Positions 9,650 to 20,700 of a stretch of DNA of 64,000 nucleotides are shown in pieces; the first letter of the stretch is position 1; each line of letters starts with the position of its first letter. The translations under genes and the position numbers were made by a program. The stretch comes from Trichosporon coremiiforme (lineage: Eukaryota > Basidiomycota > Tremellomycetes > Trichosporonales > Trichosporonaceae), in the NCBI GenBank assembly GCA_039545355.1, contig BCJJ01000012.1:1-64000 (forward strand), written 5' to 3'. Below the pieces are notes generated by a model, which had not been told where the DNA came from, did no database searches, and saw nothing but the letters and a program-made list of their open reading frames with translations.

Positions 9650-11332
9650 ATGGCCGACACAATCAAAGACGAAGACACCAAGGCAGCCCTCGCAGAGGCC
9701 ACCGCCACCGACCTCGCCGACAAGCCCGCGGCCAAGGAGGACAAGACTGAGGCGGCTACTACTAAGGCAGATGACGCAAGCGCTACCGAAGAAGCAGATG
9801 TCACGAAGGAGGAGAAGGACGCTAAGGTCACGAAAGACGCCGAGGTTGCCCCCGCCGCTGCTACCGCCGAGGAGGATGACGATGACGACTCGGTCAAGAA
9901 CGTTCCCATCAAGGCGAAGGATGCTAAGGAAGCTGTGAAGCCGGCCGCGGCCACCGATGCCCAACCCGCGGCTCCCAAGTCCGACGATGCCAAGCCGGCT
10001 TCTCCTGCCGCTGAGACCGAGACCTCCCCCGCCACCGCAGCAGCTCTTGCGGCCCCCGCCGCACCGCCAGCTGCCCCCTCCCCCGTCCCCGACGCCTCCC
10101 CCGAGGTGCGCGAGCTGCACGCCATGTTCCCTAGCATTGAAATCGGCGTGATCGCCATCGTGCTCGAGTCTGTGGGCGGCTCGCAGGACCGCGCCATCGA
10201 GCAGCTTTTGGCCATGAACGACCCCGACTTCCGCCCCGACGACGCTTCGGCCCGCCAAGCCGAACTCGACAGGCAGGCAGACCTCGATGCCGAGTTCGCT
10301 CGCGCGCTCATCATGCAGGAGCAGGAGGATGAGAGGGCGCATCGCCGGGCCCGTCCCGCTGCCGGAGGCATTCCCTCCGACCCGAGCCAGCTGCCGTACC
10401 AGCCCCGAGTTCGGCGTGCACGCCCCCACCCCGACGCCGAACATGAGGGACAGCACGGTCAGCAACCCGGCCAGCAAGGGCAGGGGCAGGGCGAGGATCA
10501 GTTCGCTGCCTTCGAGGAGCGCGTAACCCAGATCGCGGAGCAGGGACGACAGACGTTCAACACGCTCTTCAACCGCGCCAAGGCCAAGTATGACGAGTTC
10601 TCTGCCCAGCAGCAGGCCGCGGCTGCTGCTCGACAGCAGGCGCAGGCGGAGGGCAACGGCGGCCCCGCTGCCAATGCCGGATGGCAGAACAGGGCTAGCG
10701 GCGCTGCGGCCGGTGCCGTGGCCGGAGCTAGCGGACTGGCCGCTGGGGCGAGTGCGAAGTTGAATGCGCTCTGGGGTACTGGACAGCAGCAGGGACAGCA
10801 GGGGTGAGTTTAGAGGAGCTCCATGGTAACTGACCAAACAGACCGGAACGCACGGACAGCACGTCCCCAAGTGGACGACCTGCACGCTGGTCCCCGACCG
10901 ACTCGTATGAGGACATGCACGACGCCCAGCCGCTGAGTACGGGTGCGACGATCAACGTCGGTGGAAGGGCGAGTCCGAGGGACGGCGCGAGTCCCCCTCC
11001 CACTGGCCAGGCGGGCAAGATCGACATGGGTACGTGACTCCCCTCACAGCTCCTCCATCTCGGCTGTTTTTCGTCTGAGCCCAGCTAACATGTCAGCAAA
11101 ACTCGGCTTCTTGCCCAAGAAGCGCGTCGACCTCATGTCCTCGTCGCCCGCTCCTGCCGCCACTGCTGGTGCCGGAGCAGCTGCTGGCAGTGGCAACGCG
11201 AGTGCGACTTCGCTCGCTTCGGGGGAGAGCGGAAAGAGTCTGGTTGACAAGATCCCTAAGTCCCCAGTTGGGGAGACGAGCCCGCACACGCTTGGCGACT
11301 CCGACGATGAGGAGCTGGAGTACACTGAGTGA
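9650..11332 (+). CDS. CUE-domain ubiquitin-binding protein (Cue5-like)
   Basis: Three exons: 9650-10803, 10842-11029 and 11097-11332, with introns of 38 and 67 nt (GTGAGT...CAG and GTACGT...CAG). The spliced product has 525 aa and starts at a CACCATGG Kozak context. The N-terminus is a long Lys/Ala/Asp-rich disordered region. Residues about 150-192 form a CUE domain with the ubiquitin-contacting MFP (159-161) and the paired leucines of EQLLAMND. A Gln/Gly-rich linker and a helix with FNRAKAKYDEF follow. The C-terminus carries LGFLPKKRVDLM and a final acidic DSDDEELEYTE. Cue5 in budding yeast is an adaptor that brings ubiquitinated aggregates to Atg8. The domain order fits, but no Atg8-interacting motif was verified, so the Cue5 role is inference. 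Confidence 0.85.
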
Positions 11333-11689
11333 GCTTGAGTTGTGATGACAGCTGACAGGCAGGAACCCTTTTGAAAAGAAGTAGACCGGGTACGGAAGAA
11401 GGGAGCGACATAGAGGTCAGAAGCATGTAATCTGCAGAAACGGCGGGGGTGCGGTGCATACCACTAACTTTGACTGAGCTTGTCCGTGGAACGCGTCACC
11501 CCTCATACACCGTACCGCACCGTTGCCTAATGGCAGCGTCGATCGCACTGAACAACAGGCGTGCGTGTGGGGGCGCCTCCTGTCAAGGAAGAGGAGGTGC
11601 CGAGGTCCTGCACTTCCATCTCGCCACTCATTCAGATTATCTCTCACCCTCAATCATCACAGCTTTCACCCTCTCCTTGATCACTCCAA
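11333..11689. other. Intergenic region before the F-box cluster
   Basis: 357 bp with a pyrimidine-rich leader just before 11690. No gene seen. Confidence 0.4.
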
Positions 11690-13029
11690 ATGACTCCAGA
11701 GCCGGCGGTCATTGCGACAGACCGCCCAACGTACCTCACCGCCGCCCTCGATCGCGTGCCATCCACCTCGACCTCGATCTTCATGCCTTCCCCCGTCACC
11801 AGCTCGGTTCTTCCCTTCGAGCTGTGGCTTGATGTCTTCGCCCACTTGACTCGACACGACATCCGTACCCTGCGCTGCGTGAACCGCGACTTCAGCACGC
11901 TCGTCCGGCCCTTGCTCTATCATCACGCCGAGTTGACTCGACTCGGCCTGCGCTTCCCCTTCGCGGCCAAGGTGTTGCGCTTCCTGTCCATACCGGAGCT
12001 GGGAGTCGTGCCTGTAGGCAAGGGAAAGAAGGACGCCATTCTGTACGACCTACGCACACTCGAGCTGCGCCTTCACTTACCCGAAGAATGTACCATGTTC
12101 GACATGCTGTGGGGTCGGAAAAACGTCTTCGTGGGACGCCAACTGGATGTCTTGCTGTTAGAGCTGACCAACTGCGTGGAGCACGACCTCCTCGAAGGAC
12201 ATCTTCCCGGAGCCTACTTTCATCATTCTCCGGCGGACCACCTCTACCTCCCGAAGCGGAACGTTGATCCCGACAGCGACTACGACTACGAGCCTGAGCA
12301 CGCAACCTGCCGTAGGTCATGCTTCTACGTCAGCTCCACAATGCTAGACCTCGCTCGTCCCCGCCGGCTTGTCTACAGCAACGCTCCCACTATATGGCAC
12401 TCTCCCGAAGAGAGCATTTAGTACTCATTCATCGACGCGCACGAGTGCGTGTACATTCTGCACTCGGCGCTCCTCACCGACCACGGGCCCGAGAGCGACA
12501 GCCGTCCCCTCTGCGAAGAGGATGGACCCGATGGCGTGATTCCAGTGTGCGGTATCCGGCCCACGCCGCCTAAGCGCACGAGCATCTTGACTATGGTCTT
12601 CTGGACCGGCGCGCCCCGTGCGTCTCACGTGCATCCAGTCGCGCCCACGCCCTGGGTTGCGCACTGCGGACGCCTGCTTCCAGTCCGATACGATGGGTGC
12701 CTTGCTATGGAGCAGCTGTGGGGCGACATCGTGCAGCACATCGTAAGAACAGCTACATCAAGAACGTCTGCCTCGTCAATGCCGACTCTGTGCCGTGCAT
12801 GGAGCGGTTTGACCTCGACCGTGACTCACACTGGCCTGGCCAAGGGAAGAAGCATGCTGCCAGCCTCCAGACTCGCTGCAACGAAGAGCTTGCGGACATA
12901 GATACCCAACGCCGCATTCTCTGCGAGGCTCTCTCGATGAGGCAGTGGATTGACAAAGGCGGAGCCAACGACGTTCTCGAACCTGATGAGATACGCCGCT
13001 TCCTGCGTCAGCCTCCTGACAGTGAATGA
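11690..13029 (+). pseudogene. F-box-like family member A, broken
   Basis: First of seven paralogs. It starts at ATG 11690, with an F-box-like helix set (LPFELWLDVFAHLTRHDIR) near residues 43-61 and the family segment YHHAELTRLGLRFPF. The frame is closed by TAG at 12419-12421, continues in the same frame (DAHECVYILHSALL, then the signature MVFWTGAPRASHVHP), and shifts frame near 12745. The last part has the family C-terminus MRQWIDKGGANDVLEPDEI and ends at TGA 13027-13029. One nonsense and one frameshift change are enough to explain it. No intron seen. Confidence 0.8.
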
Positions 13030-13441
13030 TGGCGTGCATGTGGGGATAGCAGGAGTAATATAGGAGGATTAGAGCCATGCAAGCAGAGTCATGTAGGGTG
13101 CATCGAGCAGCTGCACACATCACAGCTGCTGGCATCGGGATGCGGCGCCGGCTCATGGTCGTGCTCATCGTCCACGCACTCATCACCCCGCTCGTGCTAC
13201 GCGAAAAAGTGACTCCTGGCGCACGGCTGGACCAACCACAGATAGACGGGGTTGCAACCGCGGTTATCTCGCATGCTAAGGCGGAGATCATGCACGCATC
13301 GAGTGACATCCTGCTCGACACGGCTCCAGATCACTGCGTCTCACCGTCACATACCAACGAGAGCGCAAGTTACCACCATCCACGCCTCCACCTTGCATTA
13401 AAGACGACGGCATACCTCCACTCCACACCAAAGCCAACGGG
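13030..13441. other. Spacer in F-box cluster, no gene seen
   Basis: 411 bp between broken member A and the first copy of the small unknown family. ORFs here show no coding character. Confidence 0.35.
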
Positions 13442-14202
13442 ATGCCTCCCAGCTTCACCGGCTCCTCAGCACCCTTAGACTACACCTTCGACATCGACCT
13501 GCCTCCAACGGTGCATCCGCCCCATGTGCGAGCCTCCTTGTACTGTCTCGGCTCGCCGTCTCCGTCCCCTTCGCCAGGCGAGGCCGACAGGGGCTCGGGA
13601 ATGGAAGCAGGAGCTCGTCTCCTCCGGTCCGCCCATGACGGTGGTGATGGGTGAGTCCGGTTATCGGAGGTTGGCTAACTCGCAGGTTCTTCATTCCAGT
13701 CCCGACCTGTGAGGCGATGGACGCATGTTCCTCATTGCCTTGGCTGCATGGGCTCTCCTACGACCAAGTGTGCAAGGCCACGATGAAGCTGAGGGAGGAC
13801 ATCAACCCAGTCATGGCCAATGGGGGGGCAAAGGCAATGGCAGATCAATGCAACGTCATTATCATCGTGCGTTCTTCACCTGCTGCCGTTTGACAAACAC
13901 TCAAGACGCTTGTTGACTGAAGACCGACACCCGCGTCCCCGCTCCCAACGGGTCTCATCGGCCCAGAGCATCCCGACTGCATAAGCATGATCGCGTACGC
14001 TTACTCTAACCAGCCCGCCATCCTTCGTCTGAATGCCTTCGATCCACAGACAGTCTGTTGGCCGACCGATGACGGACTTAGACGCAATCGTGATGGTCTC
14101 ATGTGGGTTTCGGCTCCTGATTATGGCGGAGATCCCGGATTCGGTGCAGCGTTTTACATTCTCGACGAGGACAGTGAGCTTGATTGTGAGTCGGCGCTGT
14201 GA
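13442..14202 (+). pseudogene. Unknown subtelomeric family, copy 1 (frameshifted)
   Basis: Exon 1 is 13442-13650 (FDIDLPPTVHPPHVR...), followed by a 35-nt intron (13651-13685, GTGAGT...CAG) and exon 2 from 13686 (FFIPVPTCEAMDACSSLPW). By comparison with copy 2, a second intron runs 13867-13922 (GTGCGT...GAAG). After PAPNG the frame must shift by one near 13957 to reach LIGPEHPDCISMIAYAYSN and the end at TGA 14200-14202. The pairing with copy 2 supports the exon model and the frameshift. I do not recognise a domain. Confidence 0.5.
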
Positions 14203-14560
14203 ACGGCGGGGTGCCGGCACTGAGGGATTGTATCCTGAGGACCACTCAGTACTGCGATCTCGATCTCTGAGGAGCCTCCACAGACTGCTTCTCGAGAATT
14301 AAGCTCTTGAGGGACGGATGGGGACTGATGACCCGTTCAGAGAGTGATGGACTGGGGGAGGCTTCCTGAGACACAATTGCACACCACGGCTAGGCTGTTC
14401 ATGCATTGAGTCGACGCACATTTGTCGAGTCGACGGCGGCATACTCACTGCAGAGCTTAAAGCTGTCCATGTCGGTTATATACATGATCTGAGACAAGGT
14501 CGGCATTGCTGCTTCGCCTAGCCCATTCCATCTTATCATCGTCTCCGGCAACCTTTCTCC
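14203..14560. other. Spacer between the two copies of the unknown family
   Basis: About 360 bp with no coding character seen. Confidence 0.35.
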
Positions 14561-15327
14561 ACCCTCCCTATCCATCCCTGAACGGGGTCCTAGCCATCTG
14601 CACAGGTTCCGCCGTAGCTTCCAACTACGTCTCCGACATTGATCTCCCCCCTCTCTCGCATCCGATCGACGAGCAGACCTACCTGTACGGGCTTGGCTCA
14701 TCGTCGCCAAGCAAACGAACGACAAGACTGGGTCGAGGGAAAGGAGACCGGTGCTCAGTTGCTCCGCGGAGCCAGGGATACTGGGGAAGGGTTGGTATCG
14801 GCGCCCGCTAATGCTGACGCACAGATTCTTCGTTCCGAACCCAAGCTCTAAAGCCATGGCGGCATGTCCCAACTACCCTTGGATCCATGGTGTGACCATC
14901 GAGCACGCTGCAGAAGCGATTGGCACACTGAGGGCGGACGTGTCTGCCGCGATCGATCCCTCCAACCGCTTGAGTGTTCATGCAAACCACCTGCCTCTTG
15001 TATGTGTTCCTTCCCACCCCCGTAAAAGACGCACTGCAGACGATCTCGGCTGATATCTCAGACAAATGCCTGCATTCCTCTCCCAGAGGGGTACATCGGT
15101 CCCGACAACAGGCAGTGGTCGAGATGATCCTCTGGGCGTATGCAAACCACCCCCTGTCTTAACGGCTTGATTTGGCCAAGCACGGAGACAGGGTGTGGCT
15201 CAAGAACGCTGGGTTGAGGCGGGGTCAGGAGTGGATTATGAGGACCTCTTGCCCAGAGTACAGACCTCCTGGCTGGGAGGGCAAGTGGCCGTCTCTCGAC
15301 GCCGAGGGCGACGATGATAACTATTAG
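14561..15327 (+). pseudogene. Unknown subtelomeric family, copy 2 (several frameshifts)
   Basis: This parallels copy 1 block by block: SDIDLPPLSHPIDEQ matches FDIDLPPTVHPPHVR; after a frame change, EGKETGAQLLRGARDTGEG matches the exon 1 end; a 34-nt intron sits near 14791-14824; FFVPNPSSKAMAACPNYPW matches exon 2; and a second intron (about 15001-15059) precedes EGYIGPDNRQW. The frame then shifts into MILWAYANHPLS, followed by a stop (15160-15162) and a further open tail to TAG 15325-15327. At least two frameshifts and one stop. No clear ATG was found at the expected start, so the left boundary is approximate. Confidence 0.5.
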
Positions 15328-15654
15328 TTCGCTCCTGATATCCTGGGTGGAGAGCACAGACCACGATCGGCGCGATTGGCGGTTACAGCAGGCGTCCATG
15401 CCAGACGCACTTGTGATGTCGGCAGTGCTCATTCGTCTGTTTCCGTGTTCAATTTGACACAATGACGCCCCTCGACATCGCGCGTTCGGCCGTCGCTGCG
15501 ACCTTCTGCAGACGCGGCCCTGCATCAAGCACTACATGGGCACCATACATGTGACAGCCTTCATCCGCTCTGTGCAGACTTGCAGTGTGCGATTAGACTT
15601 CTCATCACCTTCAGAGACCCTTCTCCGGCTGGCCGTCTTCCTCCTTGCTCAACA

Positions 15655-15680
15655 CCCCCCCCCCCCCCCCCCCCCCCCCC
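15655..15680 (+). repeat. 26-base poly-C tract upstream of an F-box gene
   Basis: An unbroken run of 26 C, immediately followed by AGAGGTACCTG and 22 bases before the likely ATG of the next gene. It resembles a polypyrimidine tract with a CAG acceptor, so it could end a 5' UTR intron. A homopolymer this long is prone to length change and to sequencing error. Confidence 0.9.
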
Positions 15681-15702
15681 AGAGGTACCTGAACTTTCCG
15701 AA

Positions 15703-17238
15703 ATGCGGCTGCCTAAATGGTTGCGTCGGCGTCGTACTCAAACTCGAAGCTCGCCGACCACCTCCAAGGGAGTAGAGGCCGAGCTCTCTAAGCCACCGAC
15801 TGCCTCCAAAAGCGTGCAAACCGTGCTCTCTGAGCCGCCCACTGCCTCCAGGGGGTTACAAACCGTGCTCTCTGAGCTGCCGACCACCTCAAGGGGGGTG
15901 CAAACCGAACACTCTGAGCCAGCGCTAACCAAGAATAATAGCGACGCCCAAGTGCTTTGCACAATTGAGTCGCTTCCCAACGAGCTGCTCATAGACATCT
16001 TCACTCAGTTGGACGGCAACGATTTGCGGGCTCTGCAGAGCGTCAACCAGCGATTCGCCTTCGTCTTGCAAAAAGCACGATTGCTATACCGGCACGGCAG
16101 GTTCACACGCCACGGTCTCCGCTTCCCTGGGGCTTCAACACCCCTTCCTTTCTCTGAGGCACCTACGCTTGGACTGTCTCCGCTTTATATGAAAGACGCA
16201 ATAAGGCTGCTAGACAGCCTGCAAAAGATCGAGCTACGGCCCCATTCCCCCGAAGACTGCGTCGCGTTTCACCTCATCTCTGTAAGAGCTGTGAGCGGCG
16301 TGCTTCTCAGCAGGGGCCCGAGCACCGATCACTCGCCTGTGCTTCTCATTGAGCTCCGCAACGCCGATCCTAGGAGTCCCAGTCCCAGTCTCCAGTCTAG
16401 ACACGAGTCTGGGCTCCTGAGCACTCTCCTCCACGATGTCACTCGCCGATTCAACGTCGACGGCACAGATGAGTTCCGCGCCCTGCGCTTCTCCGCCCCA
16501 GCAACGCCACTCGGCCGTTCCGGGCAGGGCAAAGCAGGTTGCTGCTACATCGACCACCACATCCTGAGACACAGAAACATCAGCTTGCGCCGTGTCGTGA
16601 TCCGCAACGCTCCCGTGATGCTCTACCACCTCGACTTCTCGAAGCTTACGCTTCCGGTTGACTTGTCTTGGAACGGTGAATACGTGTTGGTGCTGAACAC
16701 AGCCGCACTCTCGTCGGTCTTCCCGGAAGACCAGTGCAGTGACCGGAAGCGTGGGCTCCCTCCGCTGTTCTGGGGCGCTGGACCCGCACCCCCGATCGGT
16801 ACCAAGCGTATCACCGTTGTGTTCTGGACGGGACAGCCAGGCCGCCTCTGGATCCCGCCATGCGCCCATCTGATCGGCTGGCCGTGGTCCGTTCAGGAGC
16901 ACGCAGACAGGATGCGTGCTTGCGACGCCATGCCTCAGATCTGGAAGGGAATCATGGATCTGGCTAAGCCTACTCGCAAGAACAGCAAGGGAACCCTGAC
17001 GTTCGTGAACGCGGCCGCCGTCATGAATGGATCCTATCCCACAACGGCCATGTCAGCCCGCGGAACGTCGTCGCTGGAGGCGTACCTTCGCCATCGCTTT
17101 GCGGACAGCTTCCAGTCCGCCAGCTACGACTTCCCCCAGGTTTGTCTGCGTACAATGCAGGAGTGGATCCGAGAGGGCAACGCAGACGACGTCTTCTCAC
17201 ACAAGGAGCTGGAACCCTTCCTCGGCACCAGCGGCTGA
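15703..17238 (+). CDS. F-box-like family member C, intact
   Basis: A 511-aa ORF from ATG 15703; the frame stays open upstream through the poly-C run, but 15703 is the first ATG after it. Residues about 14-80 contain four degenerate copies of a 16-residue unit (PTASKSVQTVLSEP type). The F-box-like domain (LPNELLIDIFTQLDGNDLR) follows, then the family blocks YRHGRFTRHGLRFPGA, ITVVFWTGQPGRLWIPPCAH and, at the C-terminus, MQEWIREGNADDVFSHKEL. F-box proteins are substrate adaptors of SCF ubiquitin ligases. The partner and substrate here are unknown, and SCF membership is inference from the F-box-like start. Confidence 0.8.
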   Translation: MRLPKWLRRRRTQTRSSPTTSKGVEAELSKPPTASKSVQTVLSEPPTASRGLQTVLSELPTTSRGVQTEHSEPALTKNNSDAQVLCTIESLPNELLIDIFTQLDGNDLRALQSVNQRFAFVLQKARLLYRHGRFTRHGLRFPGASTPLPFSEAPTLGLSPLYMKDAIRLLDSLQKIELRPHSPEDCVAFHLISVRAVSGVLLSRGPSTDHSPVLLIELRNADPRSPSPSLQSRHESGLLSTLLHDVTRRFNVDGTDEFRALRFSAPATPLGRSGQGKAGCCYIDHHILRHRNISLRRVVIRNAPVMLYHLDFSKLTLPVDLSWNGEYVLVLNTAALSSVFPEDQCSDRKRGLPPLFWGAGPAPPIGTKRITVVFWTGQPGRLWIPPCAHLIGWPWSVQEHADRMRACDAMPQIWKGIMDLAKPTRKNSKGTLTFVNAAAVMNGSYPTTAMSARGTSSLEAYLRHRFADSFQSASYDFPQVCLRTMQEWIREGNADDVFSHKELEPFLGTSG

Positions 17239-17550
17239 ACGTTCTTCATCTTTCTCGCCTCCGTTCGGCTCCTTGATCCCTCCCACTCTATAGTTGTGAA
17301 CATAAGTTATTCAATATCAATAGCACTCGTCATGTTTCGCCAAACCGCTGTGTTGGGATGTCATCATGGGCACACAAGGATACGGTGGATGTACGCACAT
17401 TGGCCGCCCTGTGTGCGACACACCAGGGGGGGGGGCCGATCTGCCTCGTGCAAATCCTTCCGCGATACTTCACCTTCCTCCTTTCCTTCTTGGCCCTTCT
17501 CATCCTCATCTATCACTCTACTCACCTTCACATCGTTTTGAGGACTGAGC
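17239..17550. other. Spacer in F-box cluster
   Basis: 312 bp with a 10-base poly-G run near 17426-17435 and a pyrimidine-rich leader before member D. No gene seen. Confidence 0.35.
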
Positions 17551-18980
17551 ATGAGCGCGCAATCAACGCAGCCATCGCAGCAGCTCTCGCTCCCAGACCC
17601 AGCTGTGACGCGGCGTGTCGACCCCCAGTCCATGCTCTCGAGAGTCCAGGGTGGCCGCATCCTCACCGACTTTCCCAAACGAGCGTCACAGTGTTTCAGC
17701 ACCTCGACGGGCTTGACCTCCGGACCATGCGATGCGTAAACCGCTGCTTCAACTACATCATGCTCCGTGGGCGGTTGCTGTATCGCCATGGTCACTTCAG
17801 TAGGCTCGGACTTCGGTTTCCGGGAGCGCCGCGAACAACCCCGTTTCTGGAACTGCCGGAGCTTGGGATAACCCCAGTCAACGTAGCCGACGGAGCAAGA
17901 ATTTTCCGCGGTTTGCAGCGGCTAGAACTACGGCCACACGCTCCAACAGAAAGTGTGTTGTTTCACATCACATGGTGAGGATGGCCTGCGCAGGACGCTG
18001 TGGGCTCTCCGCGCTTGGATGGAAGTCCAGACCTGGTGTCGTCCATCGAGCTTTTCGGCCGCGATCCTGAGGCACCTGCTGCAGACGATCAAGACCGAAA
18101 AGGAAGAGATCAACTCAGCACACTCCTGCAGATAGTTTCCGATGGCTCTGATGCCACTGGTGAGGTGCTTCGTGGAGACTCGGATGACTTCCGAGCCCTA
18201 CAGTTCTCTGCCGCTTCTCCAGGATCCCCGGGGCAGGACAGCTGCGGCCAAATCGGGTGCTGCTACTTGAATCATACCATAGTCAACGACCAGACAGTGA
18301 GCTTGCGCAAGCTCATCATTCGTAAGGCCCCCGTTCTGTTCTATGACAACTCCCCCAACAGTCTGTCTCTTCCCGACGAACTCTACGCCAAGGAGCAGTG
18401 TGTACTGGTGGCAAACTCCGCATGTCTCTGGAAAGACAGCCCGAAAGACACTTGCCCAGACTTGGACCCGGATGAACCGTGTGTGCACTGGGAAATCGGT
18501 CCATGGCCAGTAGGAGGAATACAGACGCTCACTATTGTGTTTTGGACGGGAAGTCCTGCAACCCCTTGGCTCCCACCTTGCTATCATTTAACTCCCAGCC
18601 CACGTTCTTCCCCGGGCATCGAGAGTTCTTTGAGTGAGTGTAGCGCCATGTATCATATCCTCAAAGGTATGATGAAAACGCTACGTTCTCTGAATCGGTC
18701 GGGCTCGGGTTTTAACAAACTATCCATTACGCTAGTCAACATCAAGTCTTGTGTCGGAGAGATCTACCGCCGCCGAACTCGATCCGATAATGATGGTCCT
18801 TTGTCTCCTGAGGAAAACCTTCGAGACCGACACTCAGGGTAGTTTGACGAAGATAACACAAAGCGCCCCACCATCCATCTCCTCACAATGAAGGAGTGGA
18901 TTGAGAGCAGCGATGCAGACGATGTCTTCTCATCCAGAGAACTAGCGCCGTTCCGCACCACCCCCACACAGCTCGAGTGA
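17551..18980 (+). pseudogene. F-box-like family member D, broken
   Basis: It begins at ATG 17551 (MSAQSTQPSQQ). The frame must shift near 17650-17690 to enter the F-box-like part VFQHLDGLDLRTMRCVNR. An in-frame TGA at 17976-17978 interrupts the family block RPHAPTESVLFHITW. The frame reopens to LTIVFWTGSPATPWLPPC, and a TAG at 18840-18842 precedes MKEWIESSDADDVFSSREL. The end is TGA 18978-18980. One frameshift and two nonsense changes, with family homology preserved throughout, point to a relatively young pseudogene. Confidence 0.8.
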
Positions 18981-19180
18981 TTGTGGAGTTCTCCCGGTCA
19001 ACACTTTCTGTCAGGTGTTCAAGATGCTCATACGCTTCTTCGGCATGGCACTTGCCTCTCTAGTTGTGATTGTAGTCAACATTTGTCCATGCATGCTGTG
19101 CCTTAGATCGCGTGAGAAGACTGCCTTTCAAAGTGCCTATAACAACATCGCGTTCGCATGCACGCGCTCTACTCCTGATC

Positions 19181-20404
19181 TCACTTGAGGAACGGCGCGA
19201 TCTCCTTGTGCGAGAAGACGTCCTCGGCATGACCGTCCGCGACCCACTCGTCAAAGGTCACACACTCCAGCTCGGGTTGCTCGCACTCCAGATGTCCCCT
19301 CTCCTTGAAAGCCGCTTCAAAGCGGGCCGCGACATCGTTCTCGTAGTACTCCTCCGTCTCCCCCTCCACACCGCGGCCCCGTCGCGTCGCTTCCGAGTTC
19401 ACAACAGTGATGCGCTTGAGTCCACGCTTCGGGTCTGTGCGCATCTTCAGGGCTCGAATAGCAGAACCCAAGCCAAACCACATCCTAGCGAGCGCGGTGC
19501 AGTCTCCGGGCTCTTCGAGCTCCCAGGGATTCTCGTCCGCATAGTGAGTGCATGGCGGCACCCAGTGCCTATCCGGCGCGCCCGTCCAAAAGACAATCGT
19601 GAGGCGTTCGCAACGCCACGGCGGCCCGGGCTGAAAGCCCCAGTTCACCCTGCCGTCTGAACAGAACCCAGTCAGGGGTTCCTCCCAGGGTCGCTTGGAT
19701 CTGATGTACTCGGCGTCCAGGGCTGCGGAGTTGACGACGAGGACGCACTCGTCCGTTGTTATGTCGTTTGGGAAGAGGAGAGGCGAGTCGGGCCCGTCGA
19801 ACCACAGCACGGGCGCGTTACGGAAGACGAGCCTGCGCGGCCGCGCGCACCAGAGGGAGGAGTTGTCGATGTAGAAACACCGGTGCCGGCAGGTCGCAAA
19901 CTCGTCGGCGCCCTGCTCTTCGTAATCCGGCGTTGGGTTGCTGTGCCCCTGATCGCCCTCGTGGACGAAGGTCGAGAACATCTCGCCCGACGACTCGGCG
20001 TGCGTCGGGCAGCTGAAGAGCTCAATCCACAGCACGTCAAGCGACATGGCCTCGTTAGGACGGAAAGCACGGTGCCCATGCAAGTAGCGGAAGGTTGTGC
20101 AGTCGTCCACGGCATGCTTCCGCAGCTTGACGACCCTGAGGTCACGGAAGATGGTGTCGCGCTTGTTCTTGCCTAGACGTCTTTGTTGGAGTTCCGGCAG
20201 CTTGAGGAAAGGGTACGGATTCGGTGCACCAGGGAAGTGGTAGCCGAGTCTGGAGAAGTTGCAGTAGCGATACAGGAGCGGACGGACGATGGAATTGAGA
20301 AGCTGGTTCGCCGCGCGCAAGCTACGGAGGTCGTGTTCGCCAAAGTAAGGCAGAATCATCTGCCATAGCTCGACAGGCAAATCGAGCGATCTGTTTGAGT
20401 TCAT
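19181..20404 (-). CDS. F-box-like family member E, intact
   Basis: A 407-aa single-exon ORF that starts with MNSNRSLDLPVELWQMI. The F-box-like domain is at residues about 8-50, then YRYCNFSRLGYHFPGA, a central block with CVLVVNSAAL, the signature LTIVFWTGAPDRHWVPPCTH, and the C-terminal FDEWVADGHAEDVFSHKEI. This is the most regular copy and a good reference for the family. It is oriented against members A, C and D, which are on the plus strand. The likely role is as a protein-protein adaptor; no substrate-binding repeat (LRR, WD40, Kelch) was recognised. Confidence 0.85.
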   Translation of the reverse strand: MNSNRSLDLPVELWQMILPYFGEHDLRSLRAANQLLNSIVRPLLYRYCNFSRLGYHFPGAPNPYPFLKLPELQQRRLGKNKRDTIFRDLRVVKLRKHAVDDCTTFRYLHGHRAFRPNEAMSLDVLWIELFSCPTHAESSGEMFSTFVHEGDQGHSNPTPDYEEQGADEFATCRHRCFYIDNSSLWCARPRRLVFRNAPVLWFDGPDSPLLFPNDITTDECVLVVNSAALDAEYIRSKRPWEEPLTGFCSDGRVNWGFQPGPPWRCERLTIVFWTGAPDRHWVPPCTHYADENPWELEEPGDCTALARMWFGLGSAIRALKMRTDPKRGLKRITVVNSEATRRGRGVEGETEEYYENDVAARFEAAFKERGHLECEQPELECVTFDEWVADGHAEDVFSHKEIAPFLK

Positions 20405-20700
20405 GGCGTGAGCGTCGTTGGTTGAGTGGGTGAGAAAGAGGTGTTGTCAAAGTGCAAACATCGCTTGTACGCTCATTTGGAAGTGTGTAAGGGCGTGGAT
20501 CTGGTCGCTGATGGCGTACCGGAGGCGTCAAAGCGTCATGGGGCGAACCCCTTCACTGTCGGCGGCGGAACTATCACCGAGCACCACTGCATACACGGTG
20601 CTCCTTACCGCATAGCGTTGCCCTTGCCATCGTCGTCCCAAGTCTCTTTAGGACTGCGCTACGAAGCCGCATTACATGAGCAGCGGAGCTTGCGCTTGGC

